A stretch of DNA of 64,000 nucleotides from an uncultured Oscillibacter sp. (GCF_900546705.1 NZ_URDP01000005.1:11491-75490); one strand, 5' to 3'; counted from the first letter of the stretch, positions 1 to 7,927 are shown. The notes: a model not told the origin generated them from the letters alone. Translations and numbers: made by a program.

Positions 1-1800
1 GTGCGCACCGGCAATAAGCGGTTTGCGGTCATTGTGGACGAGGCGCACTCCTCCCAGACCGGCGACGCTGCCCGCAAGCTGAAACGGGCGCTGGCCGATA
101 CTGAGAAGATTCTGGAGGAGTATGCCGAAGAGGAGTACGAGGAAGAAGCCAAGCGCAAGGATGATGAGGACAAGCTGCTGGATGAACTGGCTGCTCAGGG
201 TGTTCATGAAAACCTGTCCTTCTTCGCTTTTACGGCTACCCCCAAGGATAAAACGCTGCAGATGTTCGGTCAGCGGGATGAGAATGGCAAATATCATCCC
301 TTCCATGTGTATTCCATGCGGCAGGCCATCGAGGAAGGCTTTATTCTGGATGTGCTGCAAAACTACATGACCTATAACATGTACTACAAGATTGCCAAGG
401 CCATCCCCGACGACCCGGAACTGGACACCGCTGCCGGTGTTCGTGCTATTCGCCAGTTTGAGACGCTACACCCCCACAACATCTCTCAGAAAACGGCTAT
501 CATGCTGGAGCAGTTCCGCAATGTGACCCGACACAAGATTGGTGGCAAGGCCAAAGCCATGATTGTAACGCCCTCCCGGCTCCATGCGGTGCGCTACCTG
601 CTGGAGTTCAAGCGGCAGATCCAGGAGAAAGGCTACACCGACCTGGATGTGCTGGTAGCCTTCTCCGGCGAGGTGGAGGACAACGGGGAGACCTACACCG
701 AGGAGAAGCTGAACAAAACAAAATCCGGCGAGGCCATCAAAGAGAAGGCCCTGCCGGAAGCGTTCCATACAGACGAATATGGGATGTTGATCGTGGCGGA
801 AAAGTATCAGACCGGCTTTGATGAGCCGCTGCTGCACACCATGTTTGTGGATAAGAAGCTGTCCGGCGTGAAGACCGTCCAGACCCTTTCCCGGCTGAAC
901 CGCACCATGCGGGGCAAAAAGGATACTTTTGTCCTGGACTTCGTGAATTCTGCTGAGGACATTCGCAAAGCCTTTGAGCCGTACTACGAGGAGACGGTTC
1001 TGGAGGAGGAGACCGACCCCAATGTGGTGTACGATCTGAAGAACACCCTGGACGAATACCGGGTGTATCAGCAGATAGAGATTGACCGGTTTGCGGAGAT
1101 TTTCTATTCCTCCAAGGAGCAGTCTAGCGGCGATTTGGGCAAGCTTCAGGGCACCATACGCCCGGCGCTGGATCGGTTTGAAGCGTTGGAGGAAGAGAAG
1201 CAGGATATGTTCAAGTCTACCTTGGCACGCTTCAACCGGATCTATGCCTTCATCACACAGGTCTGCCGCCTGTTTGATAAGGAGATCCACAAGTTCAGCG
1301 TGTACGCCAAGTTCCTCTATACCATGCTGCCCAAGGGCGGGCGAGATAAGGTCTATGTGGACGACAAGGTGCTGTTGGAGTATTACCGTCTGGAAAAGGA
1401 CTTCGAGGGCGGAATCCAGCTGGAAAGCACTCCTGAGGGCTTCCGACCCATCACCGGCGAGGCTGGCCGCAGGGAAAAGAAGCGTGATCCGCTGACGGTC
1501 ATCATTGAGAAAATCAACGAGAAGTACGGCACCAACTTTACCGAGATGGATAAGGTCCTGCTTCAGATGGAGAACGACTATGCCGCTCAGGACAAGTGGC
1601 ACAGCTACGCCCAGAATAACGACCGTAAGACCTTCATGCTGCTGTTTGAGAAGGACTTCCCCAACATGGCCGCCGCCCGCTATGAGCAGAATGAGGACTT
1701 CTTTGTGAAGATGTTCTCTGATCCTGATATGATGCGGCAGGTTATGGAAACGGTGGGCACGGTGCTGTATGAGCGATTGAGGAGTACCCAGTTAAGCTGA
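1..1800 (+). CDS. hsdR: Type I restriction endonuclease R subunit (HsdR), 3' part
   Basis: This is the ATP-dependent motor and nuclease subunit of a type I restriction-modification complex, seen from the middle of its helicase region onward. The first codon of the window is a GTG, but the reading frame opens directly on a DEAH box (residues 13-16), so the N-terminal nuclease domain and Walker A motif must lie outside the window and the gene is truncated by the window edge. Visible helicase motifs are TATPK (78-82), a TGFDEP segment near 270 and QTLSRLNRT near 293-301. The C-terminal helical region expected of HsdR follows. Codon use and G+C (about 57%) are lower than in the chromosome to the right, fitting its place on a mobile element beside another defence system. 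The hsdM and hsdS genes are presumably upstream. Confidence 0.9.
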   Translation: MRTGNKRFAVIVDEAHSSQTGDAARKLKRALADTEKILEEYAEEEYEEEAKRKDDEDKLLDELAAQGVHENLSFFAFTATPKDKTLQMFGQRDENGKYHPFHVYSMRQAIEEGFILDVLQNYMTYNMYYKIAKAIPDDPELDTAAGVRAIRQFETLHPHNISQKTAIMLEQFRNVTRHKIGGKAKAMIVTPSRLHAVRYLLEFKRQIQEKGYTDLDVLVAFSGEVEDNGETYTEEKLNKTKSGEAIKEKALPEAFHTDEYGMLIVAEKYQTGFDEPLLHTMFVDKKLSGVKTVQTLSRLNRTMRGKKDTFVLDFVNSAEDIRKAFEPYYEETVLEEETDPNVVYDLKNTLDEYRVYQQIEIDRFAEIFYSSKEQSSGDLGKLQGTIRPALDRFEALEEEKQDMFKSTLARFNRIYAFITQVCRLFDKEIHKFSVYAKFLYTMLPKGGRDKVYVDDKVLLEYYRLEKDFEGGIQLESTPEGFRPITGEAGRREKKRDPLTVIIEKINEKYGTNFTEMDKVLLQMENDYAAQDKWHSYAQNNDRKTFMLLFEKDFPNMAAARYEQNEDFFVKMFSDPDMMRQVMETVGTVLYERLRSTQLS

Positions 1801-1827
1801 TGTTTTGTAGATTTACGCGGAAAAATG

Positions 1828-1836
1828 TGGTAATAT
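1828..1836 (+). promoter_or_regulatory. Extended -10 promoter of the putative DRT ncRNA
   Basis: TGG followed by TAATAT (1831-1836) forms an extended -10 element. No good -35 is visible; the nearest candidate is TAGATT at 1808-1813, 17 nt upstream. The predicted start, about 7 nt downstream, falls at 1843-1844. This is exactly where the 12-bp closing stem of the putative RNA begins. Confidence 0.6.
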
Positions 1837-1843
1837 AGCACAT

Positions 1844-1952
1844 GGGGATAGAAGGAACTATCCAGTTGGAATGACCAATTGAGTTATGGCAGTTATTTTA
1901 CATTTAAACTGGTGTGAAACCGGTGTTATCGATCAAGAAGCCTTCTATCCCC
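1844..1952 (+). ncRNA. Putative structured ncRNA of the RT-SLATT defence system
   Basis: The 5' end GGGGATAGAAGG (1844-1855) is perfectly complementary to CCTTCTATCCCC (1941-1952), clamping an 85-nt interior. Inside are a CCAGTT (1862-1867)/AACTGG (1907-1912) pairing and a small TTGG (1866-1869)/CCAA (1875-1878) hairpin; these two share bases, so they are alternatives. The interior also carries AGTTAT twice, 9 nt apart (1882-1887 and 1891-1896), and two near-identical 11-mers (1906-1916 and 1917-1927). The promoter starts transcription at the stem base, and the reverse transcriptase gene begins 36 nt after the stem. Retron-like and DRT systems often carry a templating RNA in this position. 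The RNA is inferred, not demonstrated; the exact 3' end is uncertain and no U-run follows the stem. Confidence 0.65.
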
Positions 1953-1987
1953 TAAAAATTTAATTATTTTCCGTAGTGAGGTGTGCT

Positions 1988-3481
1988 ATGGATACTATGG
2001 GGACGTTAGATCTAAAGAGATTCACAGATATTTTTGATACCGAAATACCTTACCAGGTCCTAAATGACTACTGCAATCGAGCAAAGCCTGGTAAAGATAA
2101 GATGAATTATAAAAAATTCAAGCAAGATTTTAAAGAGATAGTTCCTGTTGTAAAAGAACAGATAGAAGTGCAGAAATTTAAATTTACTAGATTTGAACTC
2201 GCTTTGAAACTAAAAAAACACTATAAACTTCCGCGTCTTATATTTCAATCTTCTATTCGAGATCGATTTATAGCGAAACTGATGTGTATTTATCTTCAGG
2301 ATCACTATTCCAAATTTCATAATGGGGATTGTTCACTTATTAAAACTAGAAATAAAGTCCTTGATGATATTAGTAAAGCACTCAATGAAAAAACAGAGAA
2401 TGGGCAAAATAAATATAATTTCTTTTTAAGACTTGATATCAGCAATTTTTTTGATTCAATAAATCGGAGTTATCTATTAGCGTTACTTGAAGCAGAGCAG
2501 TTCGATCAAAATTTTATATATCTAGTAAAAAAACTATTTACAACCATGGATTTGTCTATGGATGTACCGAGTGGGTTTGGTGTGCCACAAGGAATTTCTG
2601 TCTCTTCTCTTCTCGCAGAGCTATACCTACAAAGATTTGAAGAGAAATTCAGCACTTTTCCATATAATCGGAATATCCTTTGTTTTCGATATGTTGATGA
2701 CATTTTCGTCCTATCAACAGATGATGAATCACTTAATGTTGCTAAACGAAACATTCTATTTGAACTAACATCTGTTTACGGGCTTAATATTAACGATGAG
2801 AAAATCATTGAAGGCGAGTTGTCAAAAAAATCAGTTGATTTTTTAGGTATAACAGTTTCTGATAGAAAAATTAGTATATCATCTGCACAGGTTGTGAGAG
2901 TTGAACGTCAACTAAATGAACTTTTTTTGTGGTATAGACGGGTTTCAAAAAGTAAAGATAAGAGGCATCCGTTATATCAGCAGCAGGATAGGATAATCAG
3001 TTCTTTGCTAATTAGACTTAATTTGCTTATTACTGGATACATATATACAAAAAAAGGTTCTACGCAAATAGGGCGATATGGTTGGATACAAACATCGTTG
3101 CCACATCAAATAGAAAATATAGATGCTCTAAAAAAACTAGATCGTCATGTTGGAGCGCTGATTGAACATTATATTCCTGATCGATCAAAAGGTCATGTTT
3201 CTCAATCAAAGAAATCATTTTACCATGCATATTGTAGTAGCAAATATAAAAACAATGCTGATGGATACATTTTAGATAGGGATAGAATAGCTAAAGACGA
3301 AGACAAAATGTATCGTATCGTATGCGATTTGAGTTTTGTTGATATAAAGAGAAATTTGAAATATGATCATTATGAATGTGATTGTTTTGAAGAAAATGTT
3401 GGAGAACCACTAAGGTCTTACTTTGAAAAATCTCTTTATATTGCTAATCGAGATTTAACGGCAGATATTCTTTATTGGTAG
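1988..3481 (+). CDS. Defence-associated reverse transcriptase (UG/DRT type)
   Basis: A 497-aa RNA-dependent DNA polymerase, likely the core of an anti-phage system. Fingers-palm motifs are clear: motif A LDIS with Asp150, motif B PQGISVSSL, and motif C YVDD (235-238), giving the catalytic triad D150/D237/D238. A VDFLGI segment follows in the motif D/E region. There is no maturase, Cas1 or HNH domain, which argues against a group II intron or CRISPR RT. The roughly 200-residue C-terminal extension has no recognised domain. An ATG at 1988 is preferred over the GTG at 1976 because GAGGTG (1978-1983) sits just upstream of it. The gene is far richer in A+T than its surroundings, a sign of transfer. 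A SLATT protein follows after 20 bp. As I recall, RT-SLATT pairs belong to the UG/Abi RTs, and this pairing has been called DRT10; the family label is from memory. Confidence 0.85.
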   Translation: MDTMGTLDLKRFTDIFDTEIPYQVLNDYCNRAKPGKDKMNYKKFKQDFKEIVPVVKEQIEVQKFKFTRFELALKLKKHYKLPRLIFQSSIRDRFIAKLMCIYLQDHYSKFHNGDCSLIKTRNKVLDDISKALNEKTENGQNKYNFFLRLDISNFFDSINRSYLLALLEAEQFDQNFIYLVKKLFTTMDLSMDVPSGFGVPQGISVSSLLAELYLQRFEEKFSTFPYNRNILCFRYVDDIFVLSTDDESLNVAKRNILFELTSVYGLNINDEKIIEGELSKKSVDFLGITVSDRKISISSAQVVRVERQLNELFLWYRRVSKSKDKRHPLYQQQDRIISSLLIRLNLLITGYIYTKKGSTQIGRYGWIQTSLPHQIENIDALKKLDRHVGALIEHYIPDRSKGHVSQSKKSFYHAYCSSKYKNNADGYILDRDRIAKDEDKMYRIVCDLSFVDIKRNLKYDHYECDCFEENVGEPLRSYFEKSLYIANRDLTADILYW

Positions 3482-3501
3482 TTTATTAAAGAGGATAAAT
3501 T

Positions 3502-4107
3502 ATGGACCAACAAGAGTTAAAAAAATCTATAAAACGAGATATTGAATTTACGTCCGGAAACTATGCTCAAATGTATAAAAGATTGAAGTCAAACGATATG
3601 GCATCAAGATTTTTTTTGGTTTATTACAGCACAGTTTCAATTATATTTGGGCTTTTCCCGATGTTTTTTGAGGACAAGATTATATTTCCTTCCATATTAA
3701 ACTTTCTTATGATAAGCCTTTCTATCATTGTACTGATTGCATCGTTGCTGATTTCATTTGCACAATACGGTGATCGAAGTAAGAAAGTTATGTACGGGCT
3801 GGATCAACTCAAACGATTAAAAAAGCTTTTGCAATATGAAGATTGCGCTCCTGAAAACGACAAATGCCCAAACTATCGGGATGTTATTAAAAATTATCAC
3901 AAAATTGTTGATAATATTGAACTCAGATCAGATCTCGACTATTTCCGTGCATGTAAAGAATTAAATTCTAGAGGAAAATATACAGAAAGTTGGCGACAAA
4001 TATCATGCTTAAATAAATTTATTATGTATACAGCGTCTATACTTAAATCTTTTTTCTTTTTGGTGTTATTTCTTTTCCCTATCATGGTACTATTCATAGT
4101 TTTTTAA
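3502..4107 (+). CDS. SLATT-domain membrane effector of the RT system
   Basis: A 201-aa protein with two adjacent transmembrane helices (about 37-53 and 63-85), a charged cytoplasmic helical region, and a third strongly hydrophobic stretch at the extreme C terminus (about 176-201). This is the layout of SLATT (SMODS and SLOG-associating two-TM) proteins, predicted pore-forming effectors of bacterial conflict systems, one subfamily of which is coupled to reverse transcriptases. It starts 20 bp after the RT stop with a GAGG site and has the same AT-rich composition, so the two are one operon. The likely role, by inference, is membrane damage or abortive infection when the RT product or phage is sensed. 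SLATT_5-like assignment is from architecture and context, not a profile search. Confidence 0.75.
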   Translation: MDQQELKKSIKRDIEFTSGNYAQMYKRLKSNDMASRFFLVYYSTVSIIFGLFPMFFEDKIIFPSILNFLMISLSIIVLIASLLISFAQYGDRSKKVMYGLDQLKRLKKLLQYEDCAPENDKCPNYRDVIKNYHKIVDNIELRSDLDYFRACKELNSRGKYTESWRQISCLNKFIMYTASILKSFFFLVLFLFPIMVLFIVF

Positions 4108-4147
4108 TGAAAATATTGCATGACTCTTTGATAAAGGCCATAATGCT

Positions 4148-4194
4148 CCCAAGTTACTCAATCGTCCATCTCAAGACGGCTTGGGTAGATTTTT
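4148..4194 (+). terminator. Rho-independent terminator of the RT-SLATT operon
   Basis: An outer stem CCCAAG (4148-4153)/CTTGGG (4180-4185) encloses an inner CGTC (4163-4166)/GACG (4175-4178) stem. It is followed by a short T-run ending at 4194, 40 bp after the SLATT stop. The remaining AT-rich spacer to 4400 shows no gene. Confidence 0.6.
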
Positions 4195-4399
4195 AATAGC
4201 AAAAGGCCAAATATACCTAAAAATTATCTGCCTCAAATAAGACCACGTCGAATCAAATCTTTTATACAAAAAAGGTTAGAAATTAATTAAACTTAACAAG
4301 GAAAAATAATTCTTTCACGAATCCCTAGTTTTGGGTGAGTAAATGTGGCTATTTCCCCTAATCTGTGCTATTGTGTCTTGCTACAAGGAGGCGAGGCAC

Positions 4400-4693
4400 A
4401 TGAACGAAACGCTGAAATTGCTGTATGACAGATTCTACACCCCTCTGCCCATGGCAGAGGCCAACCAGGAAGTGGAAACCTGTCACCGGCAGCTCATTGA
4501 ACGGCTGGACAAGCCAGAACGGAAGTTGGTGCTACGGATCATCGATGCCCAGAACCTGATGATCGAGGAACGCTCTGTGGATAGCTTCATCTGCGGCTTC
4601 CGTCTGGCGTTGGAAATGGCAAACGAACTGAATCACTACATGGAAGAGCGCCCGGAGCCGGAGGATCATCCCGGCCCGGACGCTCTTCCTTAA
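4400..4693 (+). CDS. DUF6809-like small protein
   Basis: A 97-residue acidic, alpha-helical protein common on Firmicutes integrative elements. The ATG at 4400 is chosen because AAGGAGG lies 8-14 nt upstream; a longer frame opening at 4343 has no ribosome site and adds a hydrophobic N-terminal extension of doubtful reality. No catalytic motif is visible. The sequence resembles the DUF6809 family (from memory), whose function is unknown. It lies between the defence cassette and the mobilisation gene and returns to about 55% G+C, so it marks the right edge of the AT-rich insert. Confidence 0.6.
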   Translation: MNETLKLLYDRFYTPLPMAEANQEVETCHRQLIERLDKPERKLVLRIIDAQNLMIEERSVDSFICGFRLALEMANELNHYMEERPEPEDHPGPDALP

Positions 4694-4701
4694 TCATCCG
4701 G

Positions 4702-5076
4702 TCAATCCAGCTGCTCTGCCTGCTCCCAGCGGATATAACCGTTGGACTTCTTCCGGTAGATGCAGTGCCAACGGGAACCGTCAAATACCTCATCGGCAAA
4801 GTTAATGAGGGTTTTGGATGGGGAGTAGTTCACACCCCAGCTTTGCCACCAGACGGACAGCTTGATTTTGCGGCCGTCATCCGCATCAAAAAAGCACAGG
4901 AGCATGGGCTTGCTCCTGTGCCAGCAGCGGAAGGTCAGTGTTCCGGTAAAGGAACCACTTTCCTCCGGATAGTGGTAGTCCTTTATCGGGGCTGCGTCCC
5001 TGTCCGCTTTGCAGCGGATGATCTGTGCCCGACAGGGATGGTCCTGTTCAAATGTGGATGTGTACTGATTGCGCAT
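4702..5076 (-). CDS. Hypothetical protein next to the relaxase
   Basis: A 124-aa soluble protein with no signal peptide or membrane segment and no motif I recognise. It contains many aromatic and basic residues (for example RCWHRSK and WWQSWGV segments), which suggests a compact beta-rich domain. It lies 13 bp downstream of the MobV gene on the same strand and is probably co-transcribed with it as element cargo. A GGAGG site lies about 6 nt upstream of its ATG. Confidence 0.6.
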   Translation of the reverse strand: MRNQYTSTFEQDHPCRAQIIRCKADRDAAPIKDYHYPEESGSFTGTLTFRCWHRSKPMLLCFFDADDGRKIKLSVWWQSWGVNYSPSKTLINFADEVFDGSRWHCIYRKKSNGYIRWEQAEQLD

Positions 5077-5089
5077 GTTGATTACCTCC

Positions 5090-6067
5090 TCAATGTCCGA
5101 ATTGCTGCTCCTGCTTTTGCTTTAGCTGCGCTTCATAGTGTTCCTTCAGTTGCTCCCGCAGATCCTGGGGAATGGAGTCAATGAAATCCCGACACTCCTG
5201 CAGCTCATAGATGAGAGACATTTTCTCCAGGTGCTCCTGATGCTGTTCCCACTGGGCTCGCTCTGCATCCCTTCTTTCGATCAAGGCGTTCTGTCTCAAA
5301 ATCTGGATCTGCTCATCGTAAGGCTTCAGTTTTGCTTCGAAGGCGTTGACCTGGGGATACCACTGCTCCAGCAGCTTCAGAATTTTTTCCCTCTGCCGTT
5401 TGGCATTCAGTGTCCCGATCTGCTCCAGCTCGGTGCGGATCTGTTTCATTTCGTCGGTGAGTCGGTGGGACTGCTTGTAAAGCCACGTGGGAATGTGCTT
5501 CCGTCTGGTGACGGCGGCAGACTGCCCTCGTTCCAGCTCCGGGAACTCTGAGGCCATGTGGTCGTGGAATTTGTCTTGCCACTCCACCAGCTTGTCCCGC
5601 CCTCCAATCACCTCCTTGGCGGACAGCCGGTTGTCTTTTGTCAGCGGAACAAAGCACAGGTGCATGTGCGGATTGCGCTCATCCATGTGGACCACGGCGG
5701 AGAAGATGTTGGATTCGCCAACTTCTTTCTTAAAAAAGTCCAGCGCCCGCTCAAAGTAGCGGCGCACCTGCTCTGGCAAAAGACGGGCCAGATACTCCGG
5801 TGTGGCGGTGACAATGGTGTCGATGAACTTCACGCTGTCCTTGCGCACTTTGCATTTGGGATTCTCCCGCTGGGCACGCTCAATACGGGACTGGATCTCT
5901 GCGTAGTACTTGTGCCGTGGTTGAATGAGATGATAGTTGAGATGGGAACGTTGCGTGTCCACATCCGGATTGCTGGTGTACTGTTCCTTTTTTCGTTCGT
6001 GGTGTTTTTCGATGGCGGAGGCCGGTCCGCCTTTTCGTTTCTCGAAGCGCATAATGGCGTAAGGCAT
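5090..6067 (-). CDS. mobV: MobV-family relaxase
   Basis: A plasmid or ICE mobilisation relaxase (Mob_Pre family) that nicks oriT and pilots single-stranded DNA to a recipient. The 325-aa protein shows the metal-binding signature HMDERNPHMH (His127, Asp129, Glu130, His134, His136) and an N-terminal HLNYHL motif around residues 42-47. The C-terminal half is a long charged coiled coil typical of MobV. The start at 6067 is supported by AAAGGAG nine bases upstream; a longer frame to 6139 lacks a site. No type IV secretion genes are seen here, so the element may be mobilised in trans or carry transfer genes further left. Confidence 0.85.
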   Translation of the reverse strand: MPYAIMRFEKRKGGPASAIEKHHERKKEQYTSNPDVDTQRSHLNYHLIQPRHKYYAEIQSRIERAQRENPKCKVRKDSVKFIDTIVTATPEYLARLLPEQVRRYFERALDFFKKEVGESNIFSAVVHMDERNPHMHLCFVPLTKDNRLSAKEVIGGRDKLVEWQDKFHDHMASEFPELERGQSAAVTRRKHIPTWLYKQSHRLTDEMKQIRTELEQIGTLNAKRQREKILKLLEQWYPQVNAFEAKLKPYDEQIQILRQNALIERRDAERAQWEQHQEHLEKMSLIYELQECRDFIDSIPQDLREQLKEHYEAQLKQKQEQQFGH

Positions 6068-6259
6068 CACACAAAACTCCTTTCGTTGAACTGGTGGGCG
6101 TGCAGTGGACGAGGGCTTTTTCACATACCGCCCTGCCAATGTGGAACCCGCCGCAGGGAGACTGATGCTGCACCCGGCAAGACTGGTACGGCGGCGGTTT
6201 CCCCGCCCGCGAGAAATGCCCGGCCCCTACAAGGCGGGCCGGGCATTTTCGCGTGCGGT

Positions 6260-6345
6260 TGTCAGGGCGGTATAACGCACTATACCTTGCCGCCCCGTAG
6301 GGGCAGCAAGGCGTGCGCCCGGGGACACCCCGGGACCCCGTTTTG
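6260..6345. other. Candidate oriT upstream of mobV
   Basis: MobV relaxases act on an inverted-repeat origin just upstream of their gene. This G+C-rich non-coding stretch contains GGTATA (6269-6274)/TATACC (6281-6286) with a 6-nt loop, then GCCCC/GGGGC around 6292-6304 and a CCCGGGG-rich dyad. The nick site cannot be assigned by eye. Confidence 0.35.
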
Positions 6346-6700
6346 CGGCTTCGGCTGCGCAGGCAACGGGCCTTGATTGGCCCGCAGCCTGCGCCCCTTT
6401 GCCGCCGTTTTTGCCGCCTTTCACTGGGGGCAGGGGTGTACCCCTCCTGGGCGGCAAAAACGCGCCTGCGGGCGGACGGGGGACGAAGGACGGGGGGTAT
6501 TGCAAAGATGAAGACAGCGCCTGCGATTTCTCGCAGACGCTGTCATACACGGGTGAAAGGTCGAGATCACACCATACCTTCCACGCTTTCATACAGAGTC
6601 AACTCGGTTTGCGCTCACAAAACGCTAACAGAATGCTCACACTTTTCCGGAAAATCTGCTTTGGTGGGAAAAAATCCCAAAGTCTTGCACCGACAAGGAA

Positions 6701-6743
6701 AACGCCGGAAACCCCAGTAAAATCAAGGGCTTCCGGCGTTTTA
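6701..6743. terminator. Strong hairpin terminator near the element end
   Basis: AACGCCGGAA (6701-6710) pairs perfectly with TTCCGGCGTT (6731-6740), with an additional CCC/GGG pairing inside and a short T-tract at the 3' side. The flanking A and T residues mean it could work on either strand. Confidence 0.6.
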
Positions 6744-6795
6744 AGGAGCGCAGAGGAGCACACAAAATGCTCCAAAAGGCACCCGCTTCCAACGA

Positions 6796-6851
6796 CTCGA
6801 AATCAGTTTGCGGGCAACCGCACGAGGGTTCGAATCCCTCCCGCTGCGCCA
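6796..6851 (+). pseudogene. 3' half of tRNA-Ser(CGA): attachment-site remnant
   Basis: From the anticodon loop CTCGAAA (6796-6802) onward this is a class II tRNA. It has a long variable arm (TGCGG/CCGCA), the T-arm GAGGG-TTCGAAT-CCCTC (6824-6840), the acceptor 3' strand CCGCTGC, a discriminator G and encoded CCA (6849-6851). The 5' half is absent: no GCAGCGG acceptor strand lies in the expected position, and the 5' anticodon stem does not pair. This is the pattern of an attR left when an element recombines in the anticodon loop of a tRNA-Ser gene. It marks the junction between the lower-G+C element and the high-G+C chromosome. Confidence 0.75.
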
Positions 6852-6896
6852 AATGCCGGAGCAGGGCGTTCCCTGCTCCGGCGTCTTTTTTTGCCC

Positions 6897-7400
6897 TCAC
6901 TCCATCCCGTAGGAGATCCGGCACAATTCCTTTCCCGCCCGGGTGCGGAAGACGGTCTCCAGGGCCGCGCGCACCGCCGCGGCGTCCAGCCCGTCCTCGT
7001 AGAAATTCACCAGGAAGTCCGCCTCCACCAGGATCTGGTAGTCCGGGCCGTCGATATTCGTATAGGTGTGGTGGTGGCCCACCAGGTAGCAGATCCGCTC
7101 CGTGTCGGCTGCGTCCAGGCCCAGCTCCTCCAGCATCCGCCGGGCATAGGACGGCCCCTCCTGCTCCTGGAGCTTTCCCGTGCACCGGCCGTACTTTTCC
7201 TCCGCCGGCCGGATGCCGATGTCGTGGACCAGGGCCGCGCACTCGGTGAGAAACTGGGTGTGGGGGTCCAGGTGCTCCATGCGCCCGATCAGCTGGGCGA
7301 ACCGGTGTACTTTCATCAAATGCTGGATGCGCTTGGGGTCGCCCTGGTTGAAGCGCATCATCTTCTCCGTGAGAAGATCCACCATCTCCGTATTGTTCAT
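6897..7400 (-). CDS. HD-domain metal-dependent hydrolase
   Basis: A 167-aa soluble HD-superfamily phosphohydrolase, probably acting on a nucleotide or other phosphorylated small molecule. The metal ligands are His32, His59-Asp60, the His109-His111 cluster and Asp128, in the order H...HD...H...D. It resembles small stand-alone HD proteins of the YqeK/hydrolase type, but the substrate cannot be told. The ATG at 7400 has GGAGG nearby and its own promoter. It is the first intact chromosomal gene to the right of the mobile element. Confidence 0.8.
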   Translation of the reverse strand: MNNTEMVDLLTEKMMRFNQGDPKRIQHLMKVHRFAQLIGRMEHLDPHTQFLTECAALVHDIGIRPAEEKYGRCTGKLQEQEGPSYARRMLEELGLDAADTERICYLVGHHHTYTNIDGPDYQILVEADFLVNFYEDGLDAAAVRAALETVFRTRAGKELCRISYGME

Positions 7401-7472
7401 AGAAACCTCCGCTGTGCTGTGTTTTTCGCGGCGCCTGCCCGGAAACGCCCGGGACGGCCCGCGCCTGAGATG

Positions 7473-7501
7473 ATGATACAACGTTCCCCGCCCCGGCGCA
7501 A
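7473..7501 (-). promoter_or_regulatory. Promoter of the HD-domain gene
   Basis: Read on the minus strand: TTGCGC (7496-7501), 17-nt spacer, TATCAT (7473-7478). Confidence 0.6.
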
Positions 7502-7593
7502 GGCCGCGGGGCGCCCCCGGCACCGGAAGGAGAGGACAGGCGCGGGAGTATGGTGAAAACACACAAAAAATAAGAATAATTTTTCGGATTTTA

Positions 7594-7622
7594 TTGCGCT
7601 TTCCCAACAAATTCCTTATAAT
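7594..7622 (+). promoter_or_regulatory. Promoter of the small membrane protein gene
   Basis: TTGCGC (7594-7599), 17-nt spacer, TATAAT (7617-7622). The transcript leader is about 70 nt. The rest of the 7400-7700 gap shows only the two divergent promoters. Confidence 0.7.
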
Positions 7623-7699
7623 GATCGTACAATACGGTGCAGCGGCTCCATCTCCGTCTGGACCGATGGGGACTATGCGCTTGGAGGAGGTGCGGACCA

Positions 7700-7888
7700 A
7701 TGAATTACCTGGTTTTGGCATATATCGCTTTATTCGGCGTTCTGCTTTGCCCGGCGGTGCTGTATTTCTTCATAAAGAAAATCGTGCATGAGCAGGTTCC
7801 CGTGCTGGAGGGCATCTATCTTTCGGCCCTGGGGGTCGTCCTGATCCTCTGGATCGTAGCCGCGTTTTCCGGTGTTGCTCCCGCATAG
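7700..7888 (+). CDS. Small two-helix membrane protein
   Basis: A 62-aa peptide with two hydrophobic helices (about 4-25 and 39-58) joined by a short charged loop. The ATG at 7700 follows GGAGGAGG at 7683-7690. It has its own consensus-like promoter and a strong terminator, so it is a real monocistronic gene. No family is recognised and no function can be assigned. Confidence 0.7.
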   Translation: MNYLVLAYIALFGVLLCPAVLYFFIKKIVHEQVPVLEGIYLSALGVVLILWIVAAFSGVAPA

Positions 7889-7895
7889 CGTCCTT

Positions 7896-7921
7896 GCGGC
7901 CGCTTCGGCGGCCGCTTTTTT
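7896..7921 (+). terminator. Rho-independent terminator
   Basis: GCGGCCGC (7896-7903), TTCG tetraloop, GCGGCCGC (7908-7915), then six T. Confidence 0.9.
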
Positions 7922-7927
7922 GCGCCC

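Larger units (their letters stand above)
6139..6780. other. Non-coding right end of the mobile element
   Basis: No convincing gene lies between the relaxase start and the tRNA remnant. The stretch holds the candidate oriT, a nested hairpin GACAGCG (6513-6519)/CGCTGTC (6538-6544) with inner CTGCGA/TCGCAG, the terminator at 6701-6743, and a GGAGCA (6755-6760)/TGCTCC (6768-6773) hairpin. Open frames here are low-complexity shadows of G+C-rich sequence. Confidence 0.6.

Noticed and set aside
6760..6851. A complete tRNA-Ser gene
   Set aside because: The 3' half is clear but the 5' acceptor strand, D-arm and 5' anticodon stem are missing, so it is a fragment, not a functional tRNA.
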